Source: Elusimicrobiota bacterium
GTDB taxonomy: Bacteria > Elusimicrobiota > UBA8919
Length of the DNA: 64,000 bases
Reading direction: 5' to 3'
Assembly: GCA_028718185.1 (NCBI GenBank)
Contig: JAQUMH010000001.1
Span: 839,186 to 903,185, forward strand
Shown here piece after piece: positions 28,135 through 37,641 of the stretch; position 1 is the first letter of the stretch, and the number at the start of each line of letters is the position of its first letter. The notes under the pieces were generated by a model. It had not been told where the DNA came from and searched no databases. It worked only from the letters and a program-made list of their open reading frames with translations. The position numbers were made by a program, and so were the translations under genes.

Positions 28135-29160
28135 TTAAATTAATGTTTTATTCAAAATATAAAAAATTAAACCTGCCATAATTCCACTTGCAGGAATGGT
28201 AATCAACCACGCAACCATCATATCCTGAGCAACCTGCCATCTAACCATTTTAGGCCGGAAAGCACTGCCGGCACCCATTATGGATGATGAAACAACTTGA
28301 GTAGTGGAAATCGGGTATCCAAAAAGTGCAGTAAAATAGATTATTAAAGTTGAGGCAGTTTGTGAAGCAAATCCGTGTATCGGTCTTATTTTGTAAAGTT
28401 TATTGCCTAATGTTTTAATGATTCGCCAACCACCGACCCCCATTCCTAGAGAAATTGTCAAGGCACAGGAAATAACAACCCAGTGGGGTACTAACATCAG
28501 TTGACTTCCTGAAATGTTATGTAATCCTAAAATAACAAGTGCAAATGTAATAACACCCATTGTTTTCTGAGCGTCATTTGTACCGTGTGCAAGCGCCTGG
28601 GTAATGCACGAAACAATTTGCAGTTTTTGGAAAACCCTATTTGCTTTTGGAGATGACCATTGCGAGAAAACCAAAGTAAACCTTGTGAAAATATATGTTA
28701 TAATTAGTCCTGCAAAAGGTGACAAAATCATAATCAAAACTATATGCCATACCTTAATCCAGTTAATTACTTTAGGACCCCAACCAAAAAGAAAAGCCCC
28801 GATAAGACCTCCGATTAAAGCATGAGAGGAAGATGATGGAATACCAAAATACCAAGTACTAAGATTCCATAAAATCGCACCGATTAAAGCGGAAATAATA
28901 ACTATTACACCGGAAGGACCTGTCTGCAGAAGTCGCGGATCGACTATGCCTTTAACAATTGTTTCTGCAACAGCAGTCCCTAAAAAGTAGGCGCCAATAA
29001 ATTCCGAAATCGCAGCTAATGTCAGAGCTACCTCAGGTGTAAGCGCATTAGAAGAAATAACAGTAGCAACCATATTTCCCGAGTCATTAAAACCATTAGT
29101 GAAATCAAAAAACAAGGCAAGTGCAACAACAAACCCGGCAATTAAAATTACTGTATCCAT
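28135..29160 (-). CDS. pit: PiT-type inorganic phosphate transporter
   Basis: The protein has 341 residues from the ATG MDTVILIAG; an upstream reading frame is encoded by repeat DNA and was dropped. It has about ten transmembrane segments and the two duplicated PiT signatures (DFTNGFNDSGNMVATVISS and LAHGTNDAQKTMGVIT). It imports phosphate or metal phosphate with protons or sodium. The phosphate could serve the nucleoside phosphorylases encoded nearby. Confidence 0.93.
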   Translation of the reverse strand: MDTVILIAGFVVALALFFDFTNGFNDSGNMVATVISSNALTPEVALTLAAISEFIGAYFLGTAVAETIVKGIVDPRLLQTGPSGVIVIISALIGAILWNLSTWYFGIPSSSSHALIGGLIGAFLFGWGPKVINWIKVWHIVLIMILSPFAGLIITYIFTRFTLVFSQWSSPKANRVFQKLQIVSCITQALAHGTNDAQKTMGVITFALVILGLHNISGSQLMLVPHWVVISCALTISLGMGVGGWRIIKTLGNKLYKIRPIHGFASQTASTLIIYFTALFGYPISTTQVVSSSIMGAGSAFRPKMVRWQVAQDMMVAWLITIPASGIMAGLIFYILNKTLI

Positions 29161-29254
29161 ATCTTCGCTTCGCTCAGAAACACGAATTATCACGAATTTC
29201 ATAATTCCTCACGAATTCATCACTAATATTCGTGTGATATTCGCGATTTTCTGT
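29161..29254. repeat. Dispersed repeat (CACGAATTATCACGAATTT type), copy 1
   Basis: CGCTTCGCTC, CACGAATTATCACGAATTT and ATTCGTGTGATATTCGCGAT recur with changes at 38728-38815 upstream of pilT. Both copies lie just upstream of a gene start and create false N-terminal extensions. Confidence 0.65.
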
Positions 29255-30559
29255 TTATTCGTGCTCATTAGTGTACACTAAATCCTTTTTAAAACTTTCA
29301 CCATTATGTAATTTTTCTATATTAAAAATATCTGCTATTGTCTGGCCTAAATCTGAAAATGTTTTTCTTACACCAAGATTAACGCTTTTTTTTAGTCTCT
29401 TACTATAAACCAGCAACGGAACATATTCTCTTGTATGGTCAGTATGTTTTGTATAAGTCGGGTCACAGCCATGGTCTGCAGTAATAAATAAAATATCTTC
29501 ATCTGCCATTGCATCATAAATTTTTGGTAAAAATTCGTCAAACTCTTTCAAGCCGTTATAATATGAATTAACATCTCTACGATGTCCCCAAAGCATATCA
29601 AAATCAACTAAATTAGTGAACACCAAACAGCGATCCAAACTGCGTTCACGTGTTGACATGTTGATATGTTCATGTGTTGATGGGTTAACTCCTAAACAGC
29701 GTTCACGTGTTGATATGTTCATTTGTTGATTCGTTGATGCGTGAACATGTGAACCAATGAACTCGTGAACGATTTTTAATGTCTCGTCCATGCCATCTTT
29801 ATTGTTTTTGGTATGTATGGATTCGGTGATACCTTTATTATTGAATATATCTTTAATTTTCCCTATTGCGATAACTTTTATATCTGAACTTTTTAACTTA
29901 TCAAGTAATGTCGGTTCGGGCGGATCTATAGAATAATCGTGACGATTTGATGTTCTTTCAAAATTTCCGGGAGTTCCTACAAACGGTCTTGCAATCACCC
30001 TTCCGACATTTAGCATTTTTCTCGCAATTTCGCAGATTTCATAAAGCCGCTTTAATCCAAAAATCTTTATATCTTCATGGGCAGCGACCTGAAAAACACT
30101 GTCTGCAGAAGTATAAACTATTGGATACCCGGTTTTGCAGTGTTCAGCCCCAAGTTGTTTTATTATTTCAGTTCCTGAAGCAGCATAATTGCCTATTGTT
30201 TTAGTCCCAATCGCCTTTTCATATTTTTTTATGAAATCTTCCGGAAAACCTTTTGGATAAGTAGGAAGCGGCTTTTTTGTGATTATGCCGGTTATTTCCC
30301 AATGCCCAATCGAGGTATCTTTACCATTTGATGCCTCGGACATTTTGCCGTAACTGCCGGTTAGTTCAGAGTTAATAGTTGGGAGTTCATAGTCAGGTAG
30401 TAAATTATATAAACCTAATTTTGCTAAGTTAGGTAGGTTAAAATCTTTTATAGATTTTGCTATATTACCCAGAGTATTTGTCCCCTCATCATTATATGCT
30501 GCTGCATCAGGTAAAAAACCTATACCGGCAGAATCTAAAACAATCAAAATAACTTTCAC
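29255..30559 (-). CDS. deoB: Phosphopentomutase with an in-frame repeat-derived insertion
   Basis: The protein is about 434 residues from a GTG start (VKVILIVLDSAGIG); normal DeoB has about 390-400. The alkaline-phosphatase-superfamily metal motifs are intact: LDSAGIG, the phospho-Thr region GKDTSIGHWE, NLVDFDMLWGHRRD and TADHGCDP. It interconverts (deoxy)ribose-1-P and -5-P. Residues about 269-310 are an extra segment encoded by tandem repeat DNA (29630-29755), just before LVFTNLVDFD. The upstream frame MPTLVGI comes from a hairpin repeat and is not coding. Confidence 0.92.
   Translation of the reverse strand: MKVILIVLDSAGIGFLPDAAAYNDEGTNTLGNIAKSIKDFNLPNLAKLGLYNLLPDYELPTINSELTGSYGKMSEASNGKDTSIGHWEITGIITKKPLPTYPKGFPEDFIKKYEKAIGTKTIGNYAASGTEIIKQLGAEHCKTGYPIVYTSADSVFQVAAHEDIKIFGLKRLYEICEIARKMLNVGRVIARPFVGTPGNFERTSNRHDYSIDPPEPTLLDKLKSSDIKVIAIGKIKDIFNNKGITESIHTKNNKDGMDETLKIVHEFIGSHVHASTNQQMNISTRERCLGVNPSTHEHINMSTRERSLDRCLVFTNLVDFDMLWGHRRDVNSYYNGLKEFDEFLPKIYDAMADEDILFITADHGCDPTYTKHTDHTREYVPLLVYSKRLKKSVNLGVRKTFSDLGQTIADIFNIEKLHNGESFKKDLVYTNEHE
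29630..29755. repeat. Tandem repeat DNA inserted in deoB
   Basis: Two imperfect copies share GCGTTCACGTGTTGA and TTGATATGTTCAT. The translated insert repeats NISTRERCLG / NMSTRERSLD. It keeps the reading frame. Confidence 0.75.
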
Positions 30560-30577
30560 AATAATAAAAGCACCTAT

Positions 30578-30706
30578 GCCAACCAAGGTTGGCAACTACA
30601 TAAAAATTGTAGTGGCAGAGCCTGACTGCCGTCAGGCAGGCTTGCTCTGCTAACATCTTTCAAACTTACTTAATAAATGATGGCTTGCCGAGGGCAAGCC
30701 ACTACA
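30578..30706. repeat. Cluster of three family A hairpin repeats
   Basis: GCCAACCAAGGTTGGC plus AACTACA (30578-30600), a reverse copy with a nested second hairpin (30609-30650, GCAGAGC/GCTCTGC arms around CCTGACTGCCGTCAGG) and GGCTTGCCGAGGGCAAGCC plus ACTACA (30682-30706). They lie between transketolase and deoB. Confidence 0.75.
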
Positions 30707-30712
30707 TTCAGG

Positions 30713-31660
30713 TTAGGATTTCTTCATCTTAATTACTTTCTTTGCTGCTTTATAAACATCTTCTGATGTACAATTAAATGCTTTCATGAGTTCGCCCGGC
30801 TCACCTGACTCACCGAATTTATCAAGCACACCGACTCTTTTCATTGCAACCGGACAATTTTCAGAAAGAACCTCAGCCACCGCACCACCCATACCGGCTG
30901 TAATTTGATGTTCTTCAACTGTAACAACTGCTCCTGTCTTTTTTGCAGATTTAATTATTGTTTCTGCATCAATTGGTTTAATCGTATGAAGATTTATGAT
31001 TTCTGCGGAAATATTATCTTTGTCAAGTTTTTCCGCTGCTTTAAGTGACTCATAAACCATCGCTCCACAAGCAATGATTGTAACATGTTTGCCTTTCTGG
31101 ATAACATTAGCTTTACCTATAATAAATGGTGTTTTGTCATCAGTGATCACCGGGATAGGTTCCCTGCCAAATCTGATATACACAGGACCTTTTATATCCT
31201 TCACTGATGCTATCGTTGCTTTTCTTGTTTCTATCGCGTCACATGGAACAATTACGGTCATATTAGGCAACACTCTCATTATTGCTATTTCTTCTAATGC
31301 CTGATGTGTTGCACCGTCAGGTCCGACTGAAATCCCGCCATGTCCGCCGCCAATTTTAACATTACACTCATTATAACAAATTGTTGTTCTTATCTGGTCC
31401 CAGCATCTTCCGGCAGCAAAAACACCATATGTACAAACAAACGGAATTTTTCCTACCATTGAAAGTCCTGCTGCAACACTCATACCATTCTGTTCCGCAA
31501 TACCTAATGAAAAAAATCTATCGGGAAATTTTTCTTTAAACATATTAGCTGTCGTTGAGGATGTTATATCCATTCCTATTACCACGATATTAGGATTTTG
31601 TTCACCTAAAATCACAAGTCCCTCTCCATAACCGAATCTTGTCGCTTTCATTTCAACCAT
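30713..31660 (-). CDS. Transketolase, C-terminal subunit
   Basis: The protein has 315 residues from ATG, 8 bases after GGAGG. It carries the pyrimidine-binding and C-terminal domains of transketolase (catalytic Glu in LGIAEQNGMSVAAGLS; GRCWDQIRTTICYNECNVKI). In many bacteria and archaea transketolase is split in two genes; the N-terminal half is the gene just upstream (50 bp gap). The pair moves two-carbon units between pentose and other sugar phosphates. Confidence 0.92.
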   Translation of the reverse strand: MVEMKATRFGYGEGLVILGEQNPNIVVIGMDITSSTTANMFKEKFPDRFFSLGIAEQNGMSVAAGLSMVGKIPFVCTYGVFAAGRCWDQIRTTICYNECNVKIGGGHGGISVGPDGATHQALEEIAIMRVLPNMTVIVPCDAIETRKATIASVKDIKGPVYIRFGREPIPVITDDKTPFIIGKANVIQKGKHVTIIACGAMVYESLKAAEKLDKDNISAEIINLHTIKPIDAETIIKSAKKTGAVVTVEEHQITAGMGGAVAEVLSENCPVAMKRVGVLDKFGESGEPGELMKAFNCTSEDVYKAAKKVIKMKKS

Positions 31661-31709
31661 AAATAAATCCTCCAATCACCAAAATCTGCTATTATACAAA
31701 GAAATAATT

Positions 31710-32528
31710 TTATATAACTCCCAACTCTTTCAAAGCCATCGCTGCTTGTTCTTTGTTAGGTGTCTTACCATGCCAGCCAGCCTGATTTTCCATAAACGAA
31801 ACACCTTTACCTTTTACTGTATTTGCAATAATTACAGAAGGTTTTTCTTTTGTTAAAGATGCCTTATCATATGCGGCAATTACTTCTGACATATTATGCC
31901 CGTCAATTTCAATAACATTCCAGCCGAACGCAAGCCATTTATCCGGAAGAGGTGCAATATTCATAACATCTTTTACCGCACCGTCTATCTGAAGTTTATT
32001 GGAATCAACAATCCCACAAAGATTATCAAGTTTATAATGTGCCGCAGACATAACTCCTTCCCAATTTGAACCCTCTTGCAATTCACCGTCACCCATTAAA
32101 ACATAAACCCTGTTTGACTTTTTGTCAAGTTTAAAACCCAAAGCCATCCCGACACCCGCTGACAGTCCTTGTCCAAGAGAACCGGTTGAAATTTCTATTC
32201 CAGGAAGTCCTTTGTTTTTACCGGGATGTCCCTGCAACCTAGTACCTAATTTTCTTAATGTCATCAGCTCATCAGTCGGGAAATAACCCGTTTCCGCAAG
32301 ACATGCATACAAAAGCGGGCAGGCGTGCCCTTTTGAAAAAATAACTCTATCACGGTCTTTCCATTCCGGATTTTTCGGGTTATGTTTCAATTTTTCAAAA
32401 TACAATCCTACCATTAAATCTGTCGCCGAAAGCGACCCGCCCGGATGACCGCTTTTTGCTTCAGCTAACATCCTGATAATGTCAGCTCTTACAATTTTTG
32501 CCTTCTTTTCAAGTTCCTGAACTGTCAT
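31710..32528 (-). CDS. Transketolase, N-terminal (thiamine diphosphate-binding) subunit
   Basis: The protein has 272 residues from an ATG after AAAGGGGG; the longer frame upstream is spurious. The ThDP motif GDGELQEGSNWEG continues to the NK of DSNKLQIDG. SKGHACPLLYACLAETGY and HPGKNKGLPGIEISTGSLGQ are typical. With the downstream C-terminal subunit it makes an active transketolase. It follows the response regulator gene with a gap of about 28 bp and may be in the same transcript. Confidence 0.93.
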   Translation of the reverse strand: MTVQELEKKAKIVRADIIRMLAEAKSGHPGGSLSATDLMVGLYFEKLKHNPKNPEWKDRDRVIFSKGHACPLLYACLAETGYFPTDELMTLRKLGTRLQGHPGKNKGLPGIEISTGSLGQGLSAGVGMALGFKLDKKSNRVYVLMGDGELQEGSNWEGVMSAAHYKLDNLCGIVDSNKLQIDGAVKDVMNIAPLPDKWLAFGWNVIEIDGHNMSEVIAAYDKASLTKEKPSVIIANTVKGKGVSFMENQAGWHGKTPNKEQAAMALKELGVI

Positions 32529-32556
32529 TTTTCCCCCTTTATATATTTTAATTTTC

Positions 32557-32934
32557 TCAATTTCCAAGTGTTTTTTCTGCTAATCTTTGTATTTGTTTAA
32601 GCAAATCTGCCGGTTCGAACGGTTTTAAAATGTAACCATCGGAACCAGCCATAAGTCCCCGCATGACTTCCATGTCCTGTCCAAGTGCCGATAAAAATAA
32701 AATTGGGATATTCTTTGTTTCAGGATTTGCTTTAAGATTTTTACAAACTTCTATACCATTCATTTCCGGCATCATAACATCAAGAAGAATTACATTTGGT
32801 TTTATCTCTAATGCTTTTTTAATACCATCGCTACCGCGATCACAGAGAGTAACACTGTAACCATGTTTAGTTAATAAAAATTCCAAAAGTTGTAAAGTAA
32901 TGATGTCGTCATCCACCACTAATATTTTGTACAT
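32557..32934 (-). CDS. Single-domain response regulator
   Basis: The protein has 125 residues from ATG after AAGGAGGAAGC. It is a receiver domain with acidic pocket VVDDD, phospho-acceptor Asp52 (ILLDVMMPEMNG), SALGQ switch Ser and Lys in ILKPFEPADLL. There is no output domain, so it works by protein contact (CheY-like). Its start lies 26 bp inside the end of the histidine kinase gene, its likely phosphodonor. Confidence 0.93.
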   Translation of the reverse strand: MYKILVVDDDIITLQLLEFLLTKHGYSVTLCDRGSDGIKKALEIKPNVILLDVMMPEMNGIEVCKNLKANPETKNIPILFLSALGQDMEVMRGLMAGSDGYILKPFEPADLLKQIQRLAEKTLGN

Positions 32935-35545
32935 GCTTCCTCCTTGATAACTTTTTTTGTTTCGGTAGCAAAAAAGAAAAAGTTGAACCCTGGCCGAGAT
33001 CCGAATCAATCCAAATCTTACCGCCATGAAGTTCTATAACTGTTTTAACAATAAATAAACCAAGACCGGTTCCGGAAGCAGCGCGAGTAGGAGATGAATC
33101 AACCTGGTAAAATTTATCAAATATTTTTTGATGTTCTTCTTTAGGAATTCCAATACCCCTATCAGATACAGAGGAAATAATATAATCACCTTTATCCTTT
33201 ACAACAACATTTATTTTTCCATTAATATTGCTAAATTTTATAGCATTTGAAATAAGATTATTATAAACTTGAAGCAACCGCAAGTGATCAGCATCAATTT
33301 CAGGCAAGTCATTATCAATATCAACTTTTAAATCAATTCCTTTAGATTGAACCAGACTGGTATTAGTTATAACTGATTTCTTTGCTATATCCGACAAATT
33401 AACTCTTTCCAATTTTAAAGTAATAAGTCCGCTCTCTATTTTCGATAAATCAAGTAAATCTGAAATTAGTATATTAAGATGGTCTATTGACTGCTTTGCA
33501 ATACCGAGAAATTTTTTCTGCTGTTCATTTACAGGACCAGCTTCGCCGTCACAAACAACATGAACAAAACCTTTTATTGCAGTAAGCGGTGTTCTCAACT
33601 CATGAGAAACCATCGCCACGAAATCATCTTTAACTTTATTTAACCGTTCAAGTTTTATATTAAATTCTTTAAGCTGACTATGGATTCTAGCATTCTCTAC
33701 TATGACAGCTATCTGACTCCCTATCAATTCTGCAATACGCACTTTTTCTTCCTTAAAAAAGTTATGTTCCGTAGAACAAAAACAAAAGAGCCCTATTTTT
33801 TTATTCTCAACCTTAAGCGGGACGGAAAGATAAGAATTTATTTTAAAAGTTTTTTGTAATTCTTCCAACTCATTCTGGAACTCTAAATTTTCAAAAGATT
33901 GCACTTTACCTTCCAGAAAACTTTTCACAATGACAGAGGGACTTTTAATATTCAAATTCATTTTTTGAATACCCGCATAGTCGAGCGGAAATTTAGGCAC
34001 AAGTTTTTCACCTGTTTCATCTAATAGCCAGCAAACAGCATAATCAGAACCTAAGACTTTCATCGTCTTTTCTGCTATTATCTCAATAATTTCTTCTAAT
34101 TGCGGTTCAGTTCTTATAGTATCGGATATGTCCCTTAATGTAGTCAACTCACTAACACGCTGGTTAACCTGTTCATAAAGTTTTGCCCGGCAAATAAGTT
34201 CTGCTATCTGTGACGCAATTATCGATAAAAATCTTATGTCTTCATGCGAAAATTTACCAACCATTTTATTGCCAAGCACAAAAAGTCCGATGACTTTCTT
34301 TTCCAATAACGGGAGCGCGACTAAAGCTGTAACTTTATAATTCTTATAAAGGTTTTGTAAATCAGGAGCAGTCTCAACAAATAATTCATTTGAAACATAA
34401 GAAGTAACTTCCTTAAATGTTTTAACCAACACACTTCCGTTATTATCTGAAACTTTCAAGTCAAATCCTTTAAGGTCTCCATAACCCACAAGCGTATCCA
34501 AATCATTATAAATCATAAAACCGACAATTGATGTGTTTGAAGATATTTTTATTTTTTCAATTACTGATGAAAATATTTCTTCTATTTCAGATTTACTATT
34601 TGCAGAAAATATTATATCATTCAATGCTTTCATTTCTTTGACTTTTGAAATCAAACGGAGATTCGTATTCATAAGCTCTTCAGTCGTGGATTCTACTTCT
34701 AACTCGAGCCGTTTATTAAATTCCTGTATCTCCTGATACATTTTAGAATTTCCTATTGCTATTGCTAAATAGTTTGTAAGCGTTGTTAAAGTCTTGACTA
34801 TTCCTGCATCAAAAAAGTTCTTTGTTTTTGAAGCAACACTGAGAATTCCTATTGATTTATCATTAACTATTATCGGAATATGTACAAACGATACAATACC
34901 TTCCTGGCTAACAATTTTTTCAGTGGCAGGATTTTTTTCCTTTGCAGTGTCGTTAACTATTATGGTTTCCTTACTTGAAAATGACCGGCCGCAGAAACCT
35001 TCGCCTGCTGCCAAATGAATATTTTGTATGAAATCTTCCGAGAAACCGCGGGATGCTTTAATTCTCAAAATTCCATCACTATCCTGAAAAGTAACGCTAG
35101 CTAAAGACATCATCATTTTATCGTACACTAAATCTAAAAGCATATTAATTACATCATCTATTTCAGTACGGGAAGTGATTGTTTTAGAAGCTGCAAAAAG
35201 AATATTAAGTGATTCTTGTGAAATCATCAGACGGTGCAAAAGCGAATTGAGGTCATAACCAACTTTATTAAAAACTGCTGGTTCTCCACCTTGGGAGTAA
35301 TCACCATCTAAAGCATTGTTCAACATTTTTTCAAGTAATTTCACAGGTCTAAATATTAAACTATATCCTAATATTGAAATCACTAAACAAAATAAAATTA
35401 ACAACACATTGCTTTCAATATTTTTTGCAAATATATGAGTCACTATAATCAATATTAAAAATACTAATATACAAAAACTCAATTTTATTCCAACATTCTG
35501 TTTTGTTTTCATATTCAAATTATGTTTTTGTGCCTTTTTAAACAA
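32909..35545 (-). CDS. Histidine kinase with three GAF domains
   Basis: The protein is up to 878 residues. A TTG start abuts the preceding gene; an ATG 11 codons later is possible and neither has a clear ribosome site. Two TM helices lie near 22-66, then GAF domains at about 115-265, 310-455 and 475-620, HisKA with His648 (MVSHELRTPLTAIKG), the N-box NNLISNAIKFS and ATP-lid motifs DRGIGIP and GTGLGLFIVK. The GAF domains suggest intracellular ligand sensing. It lies between the DnaA-like gene and its probable response regulator; with pilT upstream, control of motility is one guess. Confidence 0.92.
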   Translation of the reverse strand: MFKKAQKHNLNMKTKQNVGIKLSFCILVFLILIIVTHIFAKNIESNVLLILFCLVISILGYSLIFRPVKLLEKMLNNALDGDYSQGGEPAVFNKVGYDLNSLLHRLMISQESLNILFAASKTITSRTEIDDVINMLLDLVYDKMMMSLASVTFQDSDGILRIKASRGFSEDFIQNIHLAAGEGFCGRSFSSKETIIVNDTAKEKNPATEKIVSQEGIVSFVHIPIIVNDKSIGILSVASKTKNFFDAGIVKTLTTLTNYLAIAIGNSKMYQEIQEFNKRLELEVESTTEELMNTNLRLISKVKEMKALNDIIFSANSKSEIEEIFSSVIEKIKISSNTSIVGFMIYNDLDTLVGYGDLKGFDLKVSDNNGSVLVKTFKEVTSYVSNELFVETAPDLQNLYKNYKVTALVALPLLEKKVIGLFVLGNKMVGKFSHEDIRFLSIIASQIAELICRAKLYEQVNQRVSELTTLRDISDTIRTEPQLEEIIEIIAEKTMKVLGSDYAVCWLLDETGEKLVPKFPLDYAGIQKMNLNIKSPSVIVKSFLEGKVQSFENLEFQNELEELQKTFKINSYLSVPLKVENKKIGLFCFCSTEHNFFKEEKVRIAELIGSQIAVIVENARIHSQLKEFNIKLERLNKVKDDFVAMVSHELRTPLTAIKGFVHVVCDGEAGPVNEQQKKFLGIAKQSIDHLNILISDLLDLSKIESGLITLKLERVNLSDIAKKSVITNTSLVQSKGIDLKVDIDNDLPEIDADHLRLLQVYNNLISNAIKFSNINGKINVVVKDKGDYIISSVSDRGIGIPKEEHQKIFDKFYQVDSSPTRAASGTGLGLFIVKTVIELHGGKIWIDSDLGQGSTFSFLLPKQKKLSRRKHVQNISGG

Positions 35546-35553
35546 AAACTATA

Positions 35554-37572
35554 TTATTTTTCCTGTTTGTTTCGTGAAATATCCTTATGTACAAGCAATG
35601 TTATATCCAAAGTAACGTTTAAATACTTATATTGTTTTGCCAAATCAGAATAAGGTATTATTTCTGCTGAAATATTATTCGTTTCGCAAATAGTCGTAAT
35701 CATATTTGTAAAATCATCTTCTGAAACTGAAGTAGCCGGCGGCGGACCCAGTAAAATTATTATAGACAGATTATTAGTTTTACATAATTGAACAAAAAGT
35801 GAATAATTTATTTTTTTATCTGTTGTATAACTTTTATCAAAAACACCGCTAAGGCGAAATTTCAATTTGTGTTTCTTTATAACTTCCTTAAATAATTCTT
35901 TCATTTTTTCAAAATCATTTTCATGACCTTCCGGATAAAAATAACCTACTTCTACTGGTTTTAATAAATCATATTCGTTTTTAGCAGCATAAACAGGTGC
36001 AGGCGTAACCGGCAGAGGCTCTTCTTTAACCGGAATAACCGGCTCATTAACAACTTTTTCTTCAGTCGCTGTTGGAGGCAACGTGGGTTCAGCTTCTGGC
36101 ATGACTGCAGGTGCTGGTTTGATTACAGGTGCTGGCGTGACTGCAGGTGCTGGTTTGATTACAGGTTCTGGCGTGACCACAGGTGCTGGCTTGATTACAG
36201 GTTCCGGCACGACTACAGGCGCTGGCTTAGCTTCAGCTGCTGGAGTAACTGCGGGTGCAGGGGATGAAGAAACTATTATTTTCTCTACTTTCTCTATTTT
36301 TTCTATTTTTTCTTCTTCAGGCAAAAGATCACCTATCAACTCCTTAACCAATTCCAAATTTAGCGTTGTATTACTCATCTCTATATATGCTTTAAGTCGT
36401 TTTAAAAAACCTTCGAGTTCCCTAACATTTGATTTTAACTTACTAGCAATATAAATTAATATTTTTTCATCAACTTCTAAATTCTCACGTTGTCCTTTTC
36501 TTTTTAATATTGCAACCCGAGTCTCCAAATCAGGAGGTTTTATATCAGCAATAAGCCCCCATTCGAAACGTGATTTCAACCGGTCTTCTATACCCGCAAG
36601 CTTCTTTGGCGGTTTATCTGATGTCATAACTATTTGTTTCTGATTTTCATGCAGAATATTAAATGTGTGAAAGAATTCTTCCTGCGTGGACTCCACTTCT
36701 GATAAAAACTGAATATCATCAATAAGAAGCACATCAAGTTCTCTATAATGTTCCCTAAAATCCATCAATCCGCCAGTTTTTATCGCTTCAATAACTTCTG
36801 AAGTAAACTTTTCAGTTGTAATATAAAGCACTTTCGATGACGGATTTTTGTCTTTAACAGTGTTCCCTATTGCTTGCATAATATGCGTTTTTCCTAATCC
36901 AACACCACCATAGATAAAAAGAGGATTGTATGTTTTACCGGGACTTTGTGAAACACCCCATGCAGCGGCATGAACAAAACGGTTATTCGAACCAACAATA
37001 AATTCATCGAAAACATACTTTAAATTCAGTTTTGGTTTCCAGCCTCCTCCTTTACTAACTTCTTTTTCTATAAAAGTTTTTTCTGCCATCTTTCCTATAG
37101 TATTTTCTGTTGCCTTTTCTGCTGTCTTTTCTACTACCTTTTCTGCTGCCTTTTCTACTGCCTTTTCTGTTACCCTTTCTACTGCCTTTTCTGCTACCTT
37201 TTCTGCTGCCTTTTCTGTTTTTTTAATATCTTCATGTTTAATTACCGGTTGTTCCAGTTCAGGTTCTTCTATTCCTGCTATTTTTTCTAAAATTTCTTCC
37301 AAATCCTTACCTTTAGATGTTCCTCCAACTTTTCCACTTTCACATTTGCTTTTTAAAAACTTTTCAGTAGCAATTTTCTTTTCTTCAGATACATTATATA
37401 TATAAATTGCAAAATTATATTCCTGCGAAAGAGGAGTAAAAGGTTTGCCTGCATCCTGACCAAAATATTTTATCACATCGGCAAGACTATCATCTGTTGA
37501 GGAAAGCAAAAGTTTAAATCTATTTATATCCCTGTCACACGGAGATGGTACTAAATCCCATTTTTTAATCAT
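35554..37572 (-). CDS. DnaA-like AAA+ ATPase without the DNA-binding domain
   Basis: The protein has 672 residues. Residues 180-415 match DnaA domain III: FIVGSNNRFVHAAA, Walker A GGVGLGKTH (222-230), Walker B VLLIDDIQFL (281-290), RLKSRFEWGL and sensor 2 NVRELEGFLKRL (R384). DnaA domain IV with its DnaA-box-binding helix-turn-helix is absent. Instead there are a unique N-terminal domain (1-80), a Glu/Lys/Ala repeat linker (about 115-165), a Pro/Ala/Val repeat linker (435-505) and a C-terminal domain of about 140 residues of unknown fold. It lies between pilT and a histidine kinase. It is not the replication initiator as it stands. Confidence 0.85.
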   Translation of the reverse strand: MIKKWDLVPSPCDRDINRFKLLLSSTDDSLADVIKYFGQDAGKPFTPLSQEYNFAIYIYNVSEEKKIATEKFLKSKCESGKVGGTSKGKDLEEILEKIAGIEEPELEQPVIKHEDIKKTEKAAEKVAEKAVERVTEKAVEKAAEKVVEKTAEKATENTIGKMAEKTFIEKEVSKGGGWKPKLNLKYVFDEFIVGSNNRFVHAAAWGVSQSPGKTYNPLFIYGGVGLGKTHIMQAIGNTVKDKNPSSKVLYITTEKFTSEVIEAIKTGGLMDFREHYRELDVLLIDDIQFLSEVESTQEEFFHTFNILHENQKQIVMTSDKPPKKLAGIEDRLKSRFEWGLIADIKPPDLETRVAILKRKGQRENLEVDEKILIYIASKLKSNVRELEGFLKRLKAYIEMSNTTLNLELVKELIGDLLPEEEKIEKIEKVEKIIVSSSPAPAVTPAAEAKPAPVVVPEPVIKPAPVVTPEPVIKPAPAVTPAPVIKPAPAVMPEAEPTLPPTATEEKVVNEPVIPVKEEPLPVTPAPVYAAKNEYDLLKPVEVGYFYPEGHENDFEKMKELFKEVIKKHKLKFRLSGVFDKSYTTDKKINYSLFVQLCKTNNLSIIILLGPPPATSVSEDDFTNMITTICETNNISAEIIPYSDLAKQYKYLNVTLDITLLVHKDISRNKQEK

Positions 37573-37641
37573 AATTATATATTAGTGATACTGAACAATT
37601 ATGTTCAGTATGATTTTTATCCAGGTTAACCTGGATAAAAA

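Noticed and set aside
30560-30595. N-terminal extension MPTLVGI of deoB
   Set aside because: It is the translation of a hairpin repeat; the same extension appears before the unrelated gene at 57074.
36083-36454. Plus-strand frame rich in Gly/Ala/Thr
   Set aside because: Low-complexity shadow of the Pro/Ala/Val linker of the DnaA-like gene.
35554-37572. Chromosomal dnaA and a nearby replication origin
   Set aside because: The protein lacks the DnaA-box-binding domain, and no cluster of DnaA boxes, dnaN or gyrase gene is near.
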